A stretch of 64,000 nt of DNA from Blastobasis lacticolella (Eukaryota; Arthropoda; Insecta; Lepidoptera; Blastobasidae): positions 11,330,563-11,394,562 of the forward strand of contig LR990048.1 of NCBI GenBank assembly GCA_905147135.1, read 5' to 3'. Positions 1 through 12,060 of the stretch are shown piece after piece (the first letter of the stretch is position 1; each line of letters starts with the position of its first letter). The notes below the pieces were generated by a model. The model was not told the origin of the DNA, ran no database searches, and saw only the letters and a program-made list of their open reading frames with translations. Position numbers and translations under genes: made by a program.

Positions 1-221
1 ATTAACGAATAATTTTTAACCGGTTTTGACGAGCTTCTAGTCAGACATAGCCCCACAATGAGCGCCAAAGCACCCTGTTCCTGGATTATCGCATCCAGCC
101 TCTATCTGTAGACATTCGCAAATTGTCACTCCAGCTGTACTACGCTAGCCGAGTCGCGACCTCCATTCACGAACTTGTTTACTCCAGCGGTTGCCGGTTT
201 TTTGGCAAAAATGACCAGCCC

Positions 222-1404
222 CATAGCCTCCTTCATCTTACAAGCCATGCGCAGAAGTTTGACAACGTCGCATTTTTAAATTTTAGTGAACCTGAAAATT
301 ACTGTAAAATATCGTCGCGGTCATCGTCGTTTAATGTTATTAGTTATTTAAGTGATAAAGTATATAAATAAGTATATACATTAGTTCGATAATATGAAAT
401 TGGATAGATTCCTGTACTATTTACCTATCTACGTATTTGCAATTGTATTATACTAATATTTTAAATGCGAAATATAATGTGTGTTCCGTCTTGTACGTAA
501 TGGATGTTTGTTACTTCTTCACGCAAAAACTACTGAACGGATTTTAATGAAATTTGGCAGTTACATAGCATATAACCCCGAATAACACATATGCTATAAT
601 TTATTCCGATATTTATTGTGATTTCCGCGGGAACGGGTCCGGAACGTTATAGTCGAATTTTATGTGGACGCAGTCGCGGCCACAAGCTATTATGAAATAA
701 AATAATCTTTGCCAGCCAAAATATTACCCAATTTATTAAATATTAGATAAAATACATTTTAAAAAGTTTTATTAAAGTACCTAAGTATATAAAAACTAAC
801 TACTTACTTACTTATTGTACCTACCTACTTTTTAAACGCTTCCATCGTGGTGGATAATCAAAGATCGTGGTTTAAAGTATTCGTGATAACTTTCACAGTG
901 CGAAAATGTTTGCTACACACAAAATGTCCTTCGTTTAGACTCGTATGCTTGGGGAATAGCAAAAGTCCATTTGTTTAATAGAATTATATATTTTGGAAAG
1001 CGAAACATCGGCACAGATTCTTTCCCATTTTTAAGGTTTAAATATATAATTTTACTTGCATTTTTCAAAAATCCTTTTTATCTGTTAGAGAAAGATTACG
1101 ATTATAAAACCGAATATGATTAATGAAAAAAGTAAAAATCTAACAACAGAAATGGTCAAGGGTTGTTTTTCAAAAATCGTATTTATTCAATTTTAGCACA
1201 ATTATACATATATTAACTTTTATTTACCTTTGTAGATGGTCCATACAAACGCGTTATTTTACAGTTTTATCAATATATTTTTAATTTATCGTCATAAAAT
1301 TCATAATTTTCCCGCACATTGACATGTAAACAATGAGTAAATTGGTTCACAGCGACGTTGCCGTTCCGTGCTACAGCATGGCTTGTAAGATGAAGGAGGC
1401 TATG
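222..1404. repeat. Perfect 29-bp inverted repeat pair 1.1 kb apart
   Basis: The reverse complement of 222-250 matches 1376-1404 exactly, and weaker similarity (a shared GCGACGTTG) continues beyond one side of each arm. In both copies the repeated text can be read as an open frame starting MACKMKEAM, on the minus strand for the left copy and the plus strand for the right. This suggests two opposed fragments of one dispersed sequence of unknown family, not a host gene. Confidence 0.6.
490..640 (+). repeat. Dispersed repeat fragment
   Basis: The stretch holds the phrase around 'aacggattttaatgaaat' followed by 'ttggcag'. A second copy with the same core lies at about 15010-15120, and a weaker relative lies near 53815-53940 inside a TAF1 intron. 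Such sequence is very common in lepidopteran genomes, probably from a non-autonomous rolling-circle or DNA element, but I see no diagnostic ends. Confidence 0.5.
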
Positions 1405-3514
1405 CCAGCCCCCAATATGTTGACATTTGTTAGCATTGTACAGCTTGCTAATGAGGAGTTTTCCAGTAGGTATTGATAGTTTGTTTCAAAAAGCATCAAT
1501 TGATGGCGCTCCTACAATTTTGGTAATCTTCTTTAAATCTGTATGATGGTGGCAGTGATTTCATGCAGCCAAGTAATACTAAATTTGAAAATAAAGTGTT
1601 TATTAATATAAACATAACTGTTAAAGGTTGAACGAAGTGTAAAAAGAAATATTTATAGAAGTTCATCCATTATTATTACAACCTCTAAAATGGTTGAAAA
1701 CTATTGACAAATATAATATTATCCAATACAACGTACCCAGTGTTTATATCCTGTTTGCTAAGAACCTATTTCAAGCGATTATCAATTACCAAAATTGTCG
1801 GGGCGCCATCTAGTGAGTGGTTAGGAATGCCTTAAATACCTATTGGAAAACTCCACATTCTGTGCGCTATGTAATGTTTGTAACTTTTTAGTTGGATTAA
1901 CGCCAAGGAAATTATTCTTACAGCACTAATTTGTGCACTTAAAGTTTCGTAGTATTCTTAACTTGCTAATGTTGTAGTTCTAATGATTACCACTCGATTT
2001 ATCTTAAAACGGACACTGTTTTTTTAGAATTAACGTTCATTTCTTGTTCTCCTAATATATATTTTTTGTTGCCTAAAGAAAACGGTTTCGCCGTCTATTG
2101 AGTCGAATTTTTCTCCCAAGCTAATGGTAAAGCAAAACAACTTTTCAGGAAGTCCGGATTGAATGGAGTTTGAATAAACATCAACGCACCTGTAACTTTG
2201 CACAGTGTATTGGAAAATACTTGATGCTTTGATGCTGTATGAATACATTCTGATTGATGGTCATGCGATGAATAGGATTTTTTTTTTCAGGCCGCTCGTA
2301 TTCCCCAGCGTCAGTTGCGTCCCCGTAAAAAGAATAAAATCGATTGTGTTCAGTTTTCCATCCAATTTTAGTGAAGACGACTGTTATTCCCTGAGGAAAT
2401 CTCGTTCAATATTACTTGTCTATTGTTTGTATTGTTCTGGCTAAACTATGTCGTGATCATCTTTCGTATTCCTTCAGCCTAGTATATTTACTGCGTGCCT
2501 TAGATTAGAATTGTATTACATCGATCAACGTTATTTTTTGTTACGAATAACGTACATTGGCTAGCTGAACTTCGTAAGGCGCTGTCTCTGTCGCATGATT
2601 ATGAGAGTAGATAAATACGGAGCTGAATTATTATCATCTTCTATACTAATAATATAAAGAGTCGCTTTAGACAAGAGTTCTCTCTCTGACTCTGACTGAG
2701 TTCTCTCTCTCTCTGAGACTCTGTTCTCGTTTGATAGGGTCGAACGACTGCGACCAGTCGCCACCCATTTCAATCGCATTGCTCGGAAGTGAACCTTTAG
2801 CACAGCCTTCAGTAACAAATTTTGCTTTAGCGTAGGGTATTGTTCAATCTCAAAGGATGTAATCAAAGGCATCGTCCGAGGGGCTGACAGCCCGTATGAC
2901 GAAGGCAAAGGGTGTCGTGTGAATATCTTATCTCGCTCGCTACGACTATTTTTCATGTGGAATCCCATTTACTTTGACTTGTCACATTCGGTGCTTTTTT
3001 GTCACCCTGAAGTTTATCTCGTGCAGATAGACTTCAGGGTTCAAAGTTCAACATTTATGAGTGTTGGAAATGGTAAGGAGATTTTTGTGCTAACAGAAAA
3101 TGCTGGTGTTATTTGAAGTAGGTAGGTACTTAAATGTTATTCATCATAACGTTAGAGTGCCACAAACTCACACGAGACAACAAAGTAACATTTCAAAACG
3201 GCTGTTTTAGGCAGTAGGCAGTTTTAGCCAATGTGTCATATAAGTTTATGGCATTTTACCGCTGTGGATATATATCACTGTTTTATATCAAAACCCATAT
3301 TTTATTTTCTTAGTCCACAAGCCACAGGGAAAGTTTCAAGACGTCTCATTAAGTAACATCCATAAAAATTTGGACCCGTTTATTCCTTAAAATAATAGAT
3401 AATGAATAATAATTTACAATGAATCAAATGAAAGCTGGATTAGTTAATTTTTTTAAGTAGAAGGAGGCAAATAATTATGTCTACTTCAATAGAGGCATTG
3501 TAACGTTATATAAC

Positions 3515-5449
3515 GGCACGTTATACGACGTTTCCTTGCTTGTTTTTTTTTTTGGACTCGGTCCCGACCCTCCTGGGTGAGAGCCAGGTATCCTGATTTG
3601 TGGGGGGGCATTGTATCGTTGCATTTATTGTGAACATTCCCTTTATTTCTTCTTATTTTTCTTTTCTTTTGGTGGGGAGTCCGTTTCTACTCAGGCAAGC
3701 AGTGAATGAGGGTGCGAGAGCTGCCTTAATCCCCATCCCATTTGTGACCGCAGCTCTGGTCAAGCTGTCGCAGGTGAGGCCCTAGTGCCTGTATGCGTTT
3801 AAATACGCCGATTAGGCTGAAAGTATGCCGTTGAAATCCTGGGTGTTGGTTTACGAGTATATAGTAGGCTATATATATAGTAGGCTTATGGTATTAGAGG
3901 GGATACTGTAGCGTAGCATTTATTATGAACGTTCCCTTTATTTCTTATTATTTTTCTTTTTTTTAAGGCTGCCTAGCACGTCCTATTGCCAAATTCAAAA
4001 TTTATTTAAAATTCTTTAATCGCTCTTTTCCTTATGTATTTATGCATCTTATATCCCTTTCCGTCGCTCTATCCGCTATTTTCGTGGTAGACGCCAGAAA
4101 GGACGCCTACTCACTGCGCAAGTCAGTATATGACTGTCTAGCGCTGTGATACCACTCTTATCCGTTGCCAGATATTGTGCCACTTTTACGGCATAATGTC
4201 TGGATACCCTATAGTATTTTTTTTTATATGTCATACAGTAGGCAAACAGGCAAGCGGGCCACCTGATGGAAACTGGTCACCACTGCCTATAGACATTAGC
4301 AACACCAAGAGTATCGCCAATGCGTTGCCCACCTCTATAACACGTTGCTCTGGCAGCAAAAAGGCAAATGCCCCTCCACTGCCAAAGCCCGGGTTCCCCA
4401 AATCCCCACCCCATGGAGCATTTTATGTATTTATATTTCTTTTATTTACCATTTTTATTTATTTATTTAGTATTTATGTGTATCTAGGTAACATTTTTCT
4501 ATCATGTTATCTCACTTATTTTGTTAGTTTATTTATTTTTATATTTATATATTTCAACATTTTGGTAAACCGTTTTGGGGTAATGATTTTGACGTGATAG
4601 ATACCCCATGTTTGAAGGCGCTTTGTGCGCGGTGTATTCATTCTTGTGTATTTTTTTTTTACAGCAAACTTTATTTCTTAACTTTTTTATTTAAGTTGTG
4701 TGGTGACCGGCATAGAATAGCACCATCCCTACACGGGTGTCGTAGAAGACGACTAATGTCTTATTCATGTGGCCATACCATCTAAGCCCATGGTTGTAAA
4801 TTGTATATACATATAGTAGGTTAATATTGTATATTGTATATAGGTAGGTTTAGGTTAGTTCTAGGTTTAGAGGGGGGGTAAAGAGCGGATGACGACCACT
4901 CTACAAATAAGCCTACGTCGATAGGGTTGGTTATCCGAAGGTGGCCTGAGTTGAGAGGTCCACTACCAGGATACCAGCAATTGTATATTTTGTATAGGTA
5001 GCAGTGGGAGTTAATAGGGCGGTCGACAACTCTTAAAAGAAGTTTCTTTCATTGGTTGCCTAACCTCTATAGGTCAACCGATGGGGGTTTTATTGTGATT
5101 GCCTTCCCTCTATTGTTCCACCACAAATGGGATATTCTGGAGCGGTGACGACAACTCATTTAAATAAGCCTATGTCGATGGGTTATTTTTTCTTTGGTGG
5201 AGACCATTAGCTTATTGGTCCACCACCAGGGATACTTTCTATTAGCTAGTCCTAAGTGGTGACCTTTATTCTAAGTAGGTTCGCTACAAGGGATGCCTGT
5301 ATAGTTATCCTTTTTAAGAATGAGTAGGAGTAGAGTGTGAGCCGTACTATTTGGCGATCACACTCAAATAGGTGATGGAGTGGGAGAGTTTATTTTGGTT
5401 TCTGTAAATATATTTAAAAAAAAAACAGGGGAACGTCGTATAACGTGCC
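3515..5449. mobile_element. 1.9-kb non-autonomous element with terminal inverted repeats
   Basis: The left end GGCACGTTATACGACGTTTC and the right end, read as reverse complement GGCACGTTATACGACGTTCC, form near-perfect inverted termini. They are followed inward by a T-run and an A-run that also pair. Internally there are direct repeats: 3611-3674 resembles 3908-3973, and 4885-4980 resembles 5140-5232 (shared phrase on dispute-like 'ccaccaccagggatac' text). No transposase motif is visible, and no clear target-site duplication was found next to the ends. It therefore looks like a non-autonomous DNA element of unassigned superfamily. Confidence 0.6.
4216..4440 (-). mobile_element. Retroelement 3' end / SINE-like insertion inside the TIR element
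   Basis: A poly-T start (poly-A on the minus strand) leads into sequence containing 'aggcaagcgggccacctgat', CCACTGCC and the CCCCATGGAG block. It is the reverse complement of the insertion at 32831-33189, which ends in a long poly-A. The shared tail and opposite orientation identify a dispersed retroposed family. Confidence 0.65.
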
Positions 5450-5689
5450 ATGGTAATTCCCAAAATGCAAAAATTATACTTTTTAATATTACCTACTCTT
5501 CATCATGATACTCTAAATAACAAGGGCAAATGCATGGGCTTTGTAACGAGATCTGTTAACATTTTCAGATTATTTGGGATCTGATTAAAATAGTCTTATT
5601 TGGAGTATCTTATTTGGAGCTGGCCTTATATTAATCTTGATTTCACTAAATATTACCAATCAGTGAGTGAAAACATTTGAATGAATGAG

Positions 5690-5865
5690 TAACCATGGTC
5701 CAATCTTGTGTGTGTATAAGTAACCTGGTATCCAGGGTCACGGAGGTCAGATGGCAGTCGCTTCACTGTAATTATCTGATCTGCCAAATCCTGGATCATG
5801 TCAAGTAGGACCTCGGGCCCTCGTGCTCAAGAGCATAAGCAGGACAATAAGGCCAAGATGAAATA
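5690..5865 (+). mobile_element. SINE-A copy (body fragment)
   Basis: The copy carries the family phrase order 'ccatggtccaatc', 'ggtcacggaggtcagatgg', 'gatctgccaaatcctggatc' and ends in 'ggccaagatga'. The tRNA-like head is missing. At least ten copies of this family occur in the window, in both orientations; 15961-16315 and 29155-29510 are nearly complete. Confidence 0.7.
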
Positions 5866-6205
5866 TTATAAGTACTAAATTTTCTAATCGAAGTATACGA
5901 GACACAGATACAAAGAAATTGGACATAGAGGCAAAGCACAGACGTGAAGATAATATTTTTTAATATTATAAGCTTACAGACTGATACAGAACAATGATAC
6001 CACGTAAACGATGGTGGCGCCCCTAATTTTTGTCACGACTTTCTTGCCAGACTATAGGTACCTATATCACGTCAATATTGCGAAAAAATATTGGTATACC
6101 GAATATAGGGCTATGATCGTTGCTTTAGTCACACACATTATGTTTTCAATACCTATATCTGGATCACAAAACCCCCTTAACTGGCTGGTTTTGGTTAGCT
6201 GCGGT

Positions 6206-6355
6206 GCTATTGTCTAACTCAGTTGGCAACTGAATTTGACATTAAATAATTCTACACAACTTCATCTACTTTTGCTACTGGCTATAGAGTCTACCAAATT
6301 AAAGGAGTTTAAGATTATTACATGTCAAATTCAGTTGTCCACTGAGATAGCTAAT
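6206..6355. mobile_element. Palindromic MITE (family M1)
   Basis: The two ends are inverted copies of each other with a few mismatches. The left arm carries CTCAGTTGGCAACTGAATTT and the right arm, read in reverse, CTCAGTGGACAACTGAATTT. The element is about 150 bp and non-coding. A second copy of the same design is at 48098-48243 in a TAF1 intron. Confidence 0.65.
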
Positions 6356-6645
6356 ACAACAAAAACAAATTGTAGTAATTGCCAAATAAAATCTACATCT
6401 ACGTCTTAAAAACGCGCATCGAACATTTCTCGATGGCGTTACGCGAGGCACACGCCTTCATATCTATACATCATTGTTAAATAGGTGGAGTATATTTTCC
6501 ATCTTTCCAACGGGCGATGGAGCGAAAGTCTCTCCAAATTGGGGGTCTGTCTAATGGATCGTGGAAACAGCGGATCCCTCGATTGTGACTCTCGTTAAAT
6601 GAACCAGCAAATGTAAAGATGTTCGAATTTGTCGTGAGTGCTTTT

Positions 6646-6681
6646 GTATGTAAATATAACTCTCTAGTTATATTTACATAC
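6646..6681. repeat. Perfect 16-bp hairpin
   Basis: The arms GTATGTAAATATAACT and AGTTATATTTACATAC are exact reverse complements separated by CTCT. No T-run or gene context suggests a bacterial-type terminator. It is most likely the core of a foldback element or a chance AT-rich cruciform. Confidence 0.7.
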
Positions 6682-6929
6682 CCCTCTGGGTGACGCGCCA
6701 TTCTAGCTGGATAACCTCTATGTTCGCTGAGAGTGTGGAACGTGGGAATCTCAATCTTATACAGTACAAGGCGTACAGTCTGTTCCCTCACTTATGTCAC
6801 CATATTTATGGTGTCAGTGGCGATTTCTCTAAGTTGGCGAGGTTGACGCCGCCACCAAAAATAAACACAGTATGTCTAAATTAAATAAAGTTTATACGCT
6901 AAACAAACAAATATACCATTTCATAGTAA

Positions 6930-7425
6930 ATGTGGAGGAATCGGGGGGAGGCCTTTGCCCAGCAGTGGGATGATTCGGGCTAATATAGAATAGTAAATTA
7001 GTTAGTAACTCGTAGACACATTCAATTTGAATTTATCGCGACCAGCGCGACGCGATACACAATAGGTAGGATACACACGATAGTAGGTAAGTATTAGGTC
7101 CTTTGGCCGTGTGGTGTCCAGTAGAGTAGAATAGCCGTGCGGTGTCCAGCAGAGTAGAATAGCCGTGCGGTGTCCAGCAGAGTAGAATAGCACCAACCCC
7201 TTACACTCATGGGTGTCGTACAAGGCGACTAATGTTTTCGAGGCGAAAGATCCTTAGTCTGGAAAATGGGCAGCTGCATTTTCCATTGTTATATTTAAAC
7301 ACTGCTATCTCCAACCCGCCTGCCAAGCGTGGAGATTATGGCAATAACCTACCCTTTCGTGGGAGAGGCCCTAAGTCCTGCAGTGGACTGTTACGGGCTG
7401 TGATTATATTTAGTCCTTACCTATG
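6930..7425 (+). repeat. Dispersed lepidopteran repeats
   Basis: The stretch includes a short 'ggaggcctttgcccagcagt' phrase at 6940-6970. A longer block at 7190-7425 contains 'gggtgtcgtacaaggcgact', 'ctgccaagcgtggagattat' and 'gtgggagaggccctaag'. The longer block is almost the same as 63495-63785 on the same strand, so both belong to one retroposed family. Open frames through it are family remnants, not host exons. Confidence 0.65.
7106..7189 (+). repeat. Three 28-bp tandem repeats
   Basis: Units start at 7106, 7134 and 7162 with GCCGTGYGGTGTCCAGYAGA; the second and third are identical and the first differs at two positions. Replication slippage at the start of the adjacent dispersed repeat explains it: the 63.5-kb copy has only one unit. 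Confidence 0.85.
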
Positions 7426-7937
7426 AAAAACTAGAATTAATAAGGTACAAATAATTCTCTAAATTTCTTGGAAATGGGTAATTCTATTACCATGATACAT
7501 TGTTGGTATAATGAACGAGAAATGAAAAGAGCTATTTCAAAACCCTTAAAAAAATTTGAAAAAATATTTTAATTCAATTTTAGAACCTTACTGGCAACCA
7601 AACATACTCTATTTTTAAAATCAAGTATTAATTTTGAAATATTGTGTGCTATTGAAAATTTAATTGAATTGTTCTTTATTGTCGTATTGTACATTATTTA
7701 CTGTATTGTAGAGGTTTACTGAAATAAAGTCAAATGATTGATAACGAAAAAATATAGAAGCTTTGCAAATGCGAAAATAAAACACGAAGTTCATAGAAAA
7801 GGACCTAATATCTACTTTAAGTATCTATTTGGATTCAAGTGACTGGGCTTTGTAAATAAATTATCAGCATATTGAAGTCAATCCCGATTGTACTCCCAGA
7901 CTGGGCTGTATGTAGGTATAACAGGATAAATATCCAA

Positions 7938-8200
7938 CAGGAGCGTCTCGGTGGCCTAAAGGCTAGCCGGTCCGATTCTTAAGCGAGAGGTATCAATTCC
8001 ATACCCAGTGCGATGACTTTTTCTGAGTTTTGTACATTAGATGAACATTATCCTATGCGGAGAGGAAACCCGCACATTCAGGCGACTGAAAGTCTTATCT
8101 AACCATGATCCAATCTGGTCAGGGTCACGGAGGTCACATGGTTGTCACTCATACTGTTATTTAATTACCTGATCTGCTAAATCTTGGATCTTTAATCACT
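7938..8200 (+). mobile_element. SINE-A copy with degraded tRNA-like head
   Basis: The head 'ggtggcctaaaggctagc' resembles an A box and 'ggtatcaattcc' a weak B box. The shared body follows ('catgatccaatctggtcagg', 'gatctgctaaatcttggatc'). Mutations in the B box argue against any tRNA function. Confidence 0.65.
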
Positions 8201-11200
8201 TATTTATAAAAAAGTAACCTACCTAATAACTAGCCATTTTCATATATATAGTCGTCAACATAGTACAATACGTCACATACATAGTACAGTATTCAGAAAA
8301 TGTAACTAACGGCAATGCAACTAAGATGGTTAGAACCATAAAATTATTATAGGTTCTCGACGCCTGCTGATTTATTTTACAGCATTTTTATTTTTGCAAT
8401 CTAAAATGTTTAAACTGTGGGTATAATCCAGTTTTTACGATTGATCTTAAAATTTTAACGGTACTAACATTTCAGCAAGTAGATATTCGTTAAAATAAGT
8501 ATCTATATTACTTTTATATAGGTACTTGGTAACCGAAAATGAGGCTTGAGTTGGAGATAATTGCAACAGAAATTATTATTTATGCAAATAGTAGACCAAC
8601 TGTACCTTTGGTCCTGTTGGTGTGACATACCCGAAAGGTCCCATTTTTTTAGTTAATAATATATTGTGATATCGAATAGGAAGGACCGGTTTGTAATTTA
8701 AGTAAGTATATTTCCACTGAATACTTCTACGTTCTGGAATTTTCGCAGTACCTACATACTACATAAATATAGAAGGTTTCCTGAGTTATTGGTGGTTATA
8801 AATTTACAATGCACATTACATAATACTACGTCCATTATTGATGTAAAGTGCTGCATTTAATATTAACTACGGAAACTCCTGTGTATAGGGTGTCACGTAA
8901 CAGCGACAAAGCTCGGGTCATCCAGGGCTGCTGTCTGGTCGTTTGGGATGAGTGCACTATAGTGCAAGCTGTAGAAGCTACGCACAGGATGCGTCAAGAC
9001 ATCCGGAGGGCTAATTCTCCCTGCACCCATACCACTGGGGTTGCTTGTTTCTCCTAGCAATGAGTGGTATCACTTTTACCTTTAGTTGGTTATTTTCGCC
9101 AAAAAATTAACAGTGATGGTTGACAGTGACGATGCGGGGAATCAGAGCTGATGGAGCAAATGCCCGCTTCAAGCGTTCTGTATATGCGTCTCGCGCAAAA
9201 TATAGGTAGCGAACTCGTTAGCAACTTACACGCTCAAGAGTTATCAGAGCTTTCCTCAAGATTGTAGGGATAATTACATACAATAACGGAATTATGGAGT
9301 CTCACGAATTCACGCCTGATATGATTAATAACTTTTCCCTATATTATCTTTCATTGGCAGACACTAAAGATAACCTTAGACAGGATATCCGCAGGCGCCA
9401 TACGGCCAAAATATTATGAGGTAGGTAATCCTATTGCAACCTAATTAAATCGGCAGTACAAATCCTTAAATTTCATACTATAAAGTGTTTTATATACTCG
9501 AGCATTTATACAAATCTGTAGCCGTGTCTAGTTACAAATTCCAAAGAAAATTTCTTACCAGGAAATGTTCATTTTAGTGGACTTTTACATAGGCACTTTC
9601 CACAAATCAGCATTAACCACAGCGAAAACAAGTCTTATCTAACAAAAGTTGCTACCTATTGATGATTGAAGTGCTCTATCTAATACTGGATAGAGCACGA
9701 ATATGGACTGGCAACTACAGCAGATAAAACAAAAATAAAAGTCACTTTTGTCTTTTAACTTTACTTACCGGTGTTAAAATACAATATTTGGATGCATGAC
9801 GCGGATTGTCCGTTCGCTTTCGGTGTTCTCAATGTAATTTAACAATATTGAATTTTTAAAACCGTTCGACTTGATGCGAGCGGTTCAAAAATAGAGTTCC
9901 TGCATAAGCACTGCACGACTTCGCTCTTAAAAGAATCCATGCCCAATAAATGTATCCCTACACTATATCTCATCTATACAACAAATCAATACATCCCACT
10001 AATAGAGGAACCAGAACATACGTGCAATACATTATCATCGCTGAATATTGTACGAATATTACAGCCCTTAGCGCTGTGCAAACAGAATCATTAACTACCG
10101 GACAACAGCCATAGAGGTAGTAATAGGGTTAAATGCGCGGGTCTTGTTCCCGGGGATCGAATAATCGAAGTGCCTACATCTGAGTGTTGCAATAGTGAAT
10201 GGCTTCACACTAATTGGACTAGCAGTGGACGCGGTATCAACCAATTTCAATCAGTGCCGTGGATGCGAGGTAAAAATTCCACTTTTCCGCCGATGTCGTC
10301 TGTCTCGATTGCATGTAACGGCTTTCGGCTATGTTGTAGTTCAGTTTTACTAATACAGTTAAAGTTATACAGAGTATGTCATTGAAAGTGTTATCAATTG
10401 AAAGTGCAGTAGTTTTGCCAACTTTTAGTATTTTTTTTATTAAATGCTATAAGTATATCGAAAAAACATTCCTGCAGTCATACTGAAATTTCCAAACAAG
10501 AAATATAAAAATTTACAACTACTAAATACTACGCCTGTAGTATGGTCGTAGTCGATCATGTCATATACAACAATCAGGTCATAGAGAACCCTAAACCGAC
10601 GTTCATATATGAAAAGGTTAATTAATGTGAAAGACGCGAGAGAAATCTGTCAGGACCGTAGCAAGTGGAACGATGTCGTTGGGAAAAGGGCGGGATGGTC
10701 TACTTACGGATCAAATTCATCAGTTAAAAAAATTCTATTTTTTAATATATTATTATGCCATATGAAGAAATAAATTGTATATAGTAAGTACGTCACACGA
10801 CATATCAGAGATTGGCCGAGTATTGTCCATCAGCTATTCGACTTTCAACTAATGTGTGGCGCACTAACGTCTCAGATAGATTGGACTCTACCTGAGACAT
10901 TAGTCGATCAACAGCGCAATTATTTAAAAAAATATCACTATAAAATCTAACATATTTAATAAAACCTGTGACCTTATTTTCCATGGCCCACCCCTGTCTT
11001 TATAGTCCCTGTATTCATGAATATTATCCCAGGTACTCACGCATCCATAGTATACCATGTAATTGGCCCTTGTTTCTTGTTATCCCTTGTAAAGACACTT
11101 GTTATACCCTCCAAATTGAAGGTAAAGTGGGATGACAAATTTAGCTCCCAATTTCGACGCGATATGACAAGGGACCAAAGTTCCAGATTGTGAAACTTCG

Positions 11201-11735
11201 TTATATTGAAAACACACATCTTAGTATGTGCTAAATTTAATTTACATACAAGTTTGCAGGTAATTTATTTAGCTGTGTGTTTCTGTATTTTAGACGTGTA
11301 ACTTAGATAAATATTCGTAGGTACGTTTCGGAACATAGCCTAGCCTTTGCCCACAAGTTTGTCCAACTAATACACAAGATACAAAGTAGGTACTTAACAA
11401 GTATATTTTTTGTATCTTTGTAAATAAAACGCAATTTATTTTATTACCTACAGTAGGTAGTTGATAGATATATTATTAGGATCGATTTATAAGTCGGCGT
11501 TGACGGAACCGAACGGACGGACGCCACACCGCGAAATTACAAGCACTTATTTTACCCTTTGATTATACCTTAGCACTTAATAGCTTAATATATCGATGGT
11601 CTACCTAATGGAGACCACTCACCGTCTTGCGGTTTGTCAATGACAAAAATAGGCTTTATTCCGCCATTTCACCCCATCAAGTTGCCTTCCGAGACTAAGC
11701 TGTATTGACTAGGTTTGATTGAACAACCTCGGGAC
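8201..11735. other. Intergenic, no gene recognised
   Basis: I see no exon with protein-like composition and splice context. A fragment of MITE family M3 lies around 9832-9900 ('gatgcgagcggttcaaaaat'). The block 10150-10400 is less AT-rich and shows no repeat I recognise, so it could be single-copy or regulatory, but nothing in it proves this. Confidence 0.5.
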
Positions 11736-11739
11736 CTAA

Positions 11740-12060
11740 CTTACACCCCGTGATGGTATCTATAAATAGTATTAAATAAAATAGCTTCCCGCCGTCTGTC
11801 CCTATGTATATATGTACGCTTAGATCTTTTAAACTGAGCGGATACGGATTTTACTGCAGTTTTCAACGATATATAGAGTGATTTACGAGGAAGATTTATG
11901 AGCAAGAAAAAAGGGTAGGTAGGGGTAAATAATGAAGTAGCTCCGGGTCTAGTAGTATAGTGTATACCTACTATTAATTTGATTGTTCTTTCAATACATA
12001 GTTTTGAGAGAGTAAACCTACAGATCAGTGCAACAGTTAGTCGAAAAAGAGACTGAACTG
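11740..12060 (+). repeat. Dispersed repeat (family R1)
   Basis: It carries 'gtctgtccctatgtatatat', 'cgcttagatcttttaaact' and 'gagcaagaaaaaagggtag' in that order. The same order recurs at 49315-49620 within a TAF1 intron, giving two copies in one orientation. It is a widespread lepidopteran repeat type; no coding potential was seen. Confidence 0.6.

Larger units (their letters stand above)
1..3514. other. Intergenic, no gene recognised
   Basis: I see no credible coding exon here. The stretch holds dispersed repeat fragments (one around 490-640), a CT-rich low-complexity patch near 2680-2740, and a perfect 29-bp inverted pair (222-250 with 1376-1404). The short open frames lack protein-like composition and recognisable motifs. 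Confidence 0.6.

Noticed and set aside
6646..6681. Rho-independent terminator
   Set aside because: AT-rich stem without a T-tract in a eukaryotic intergenic region.
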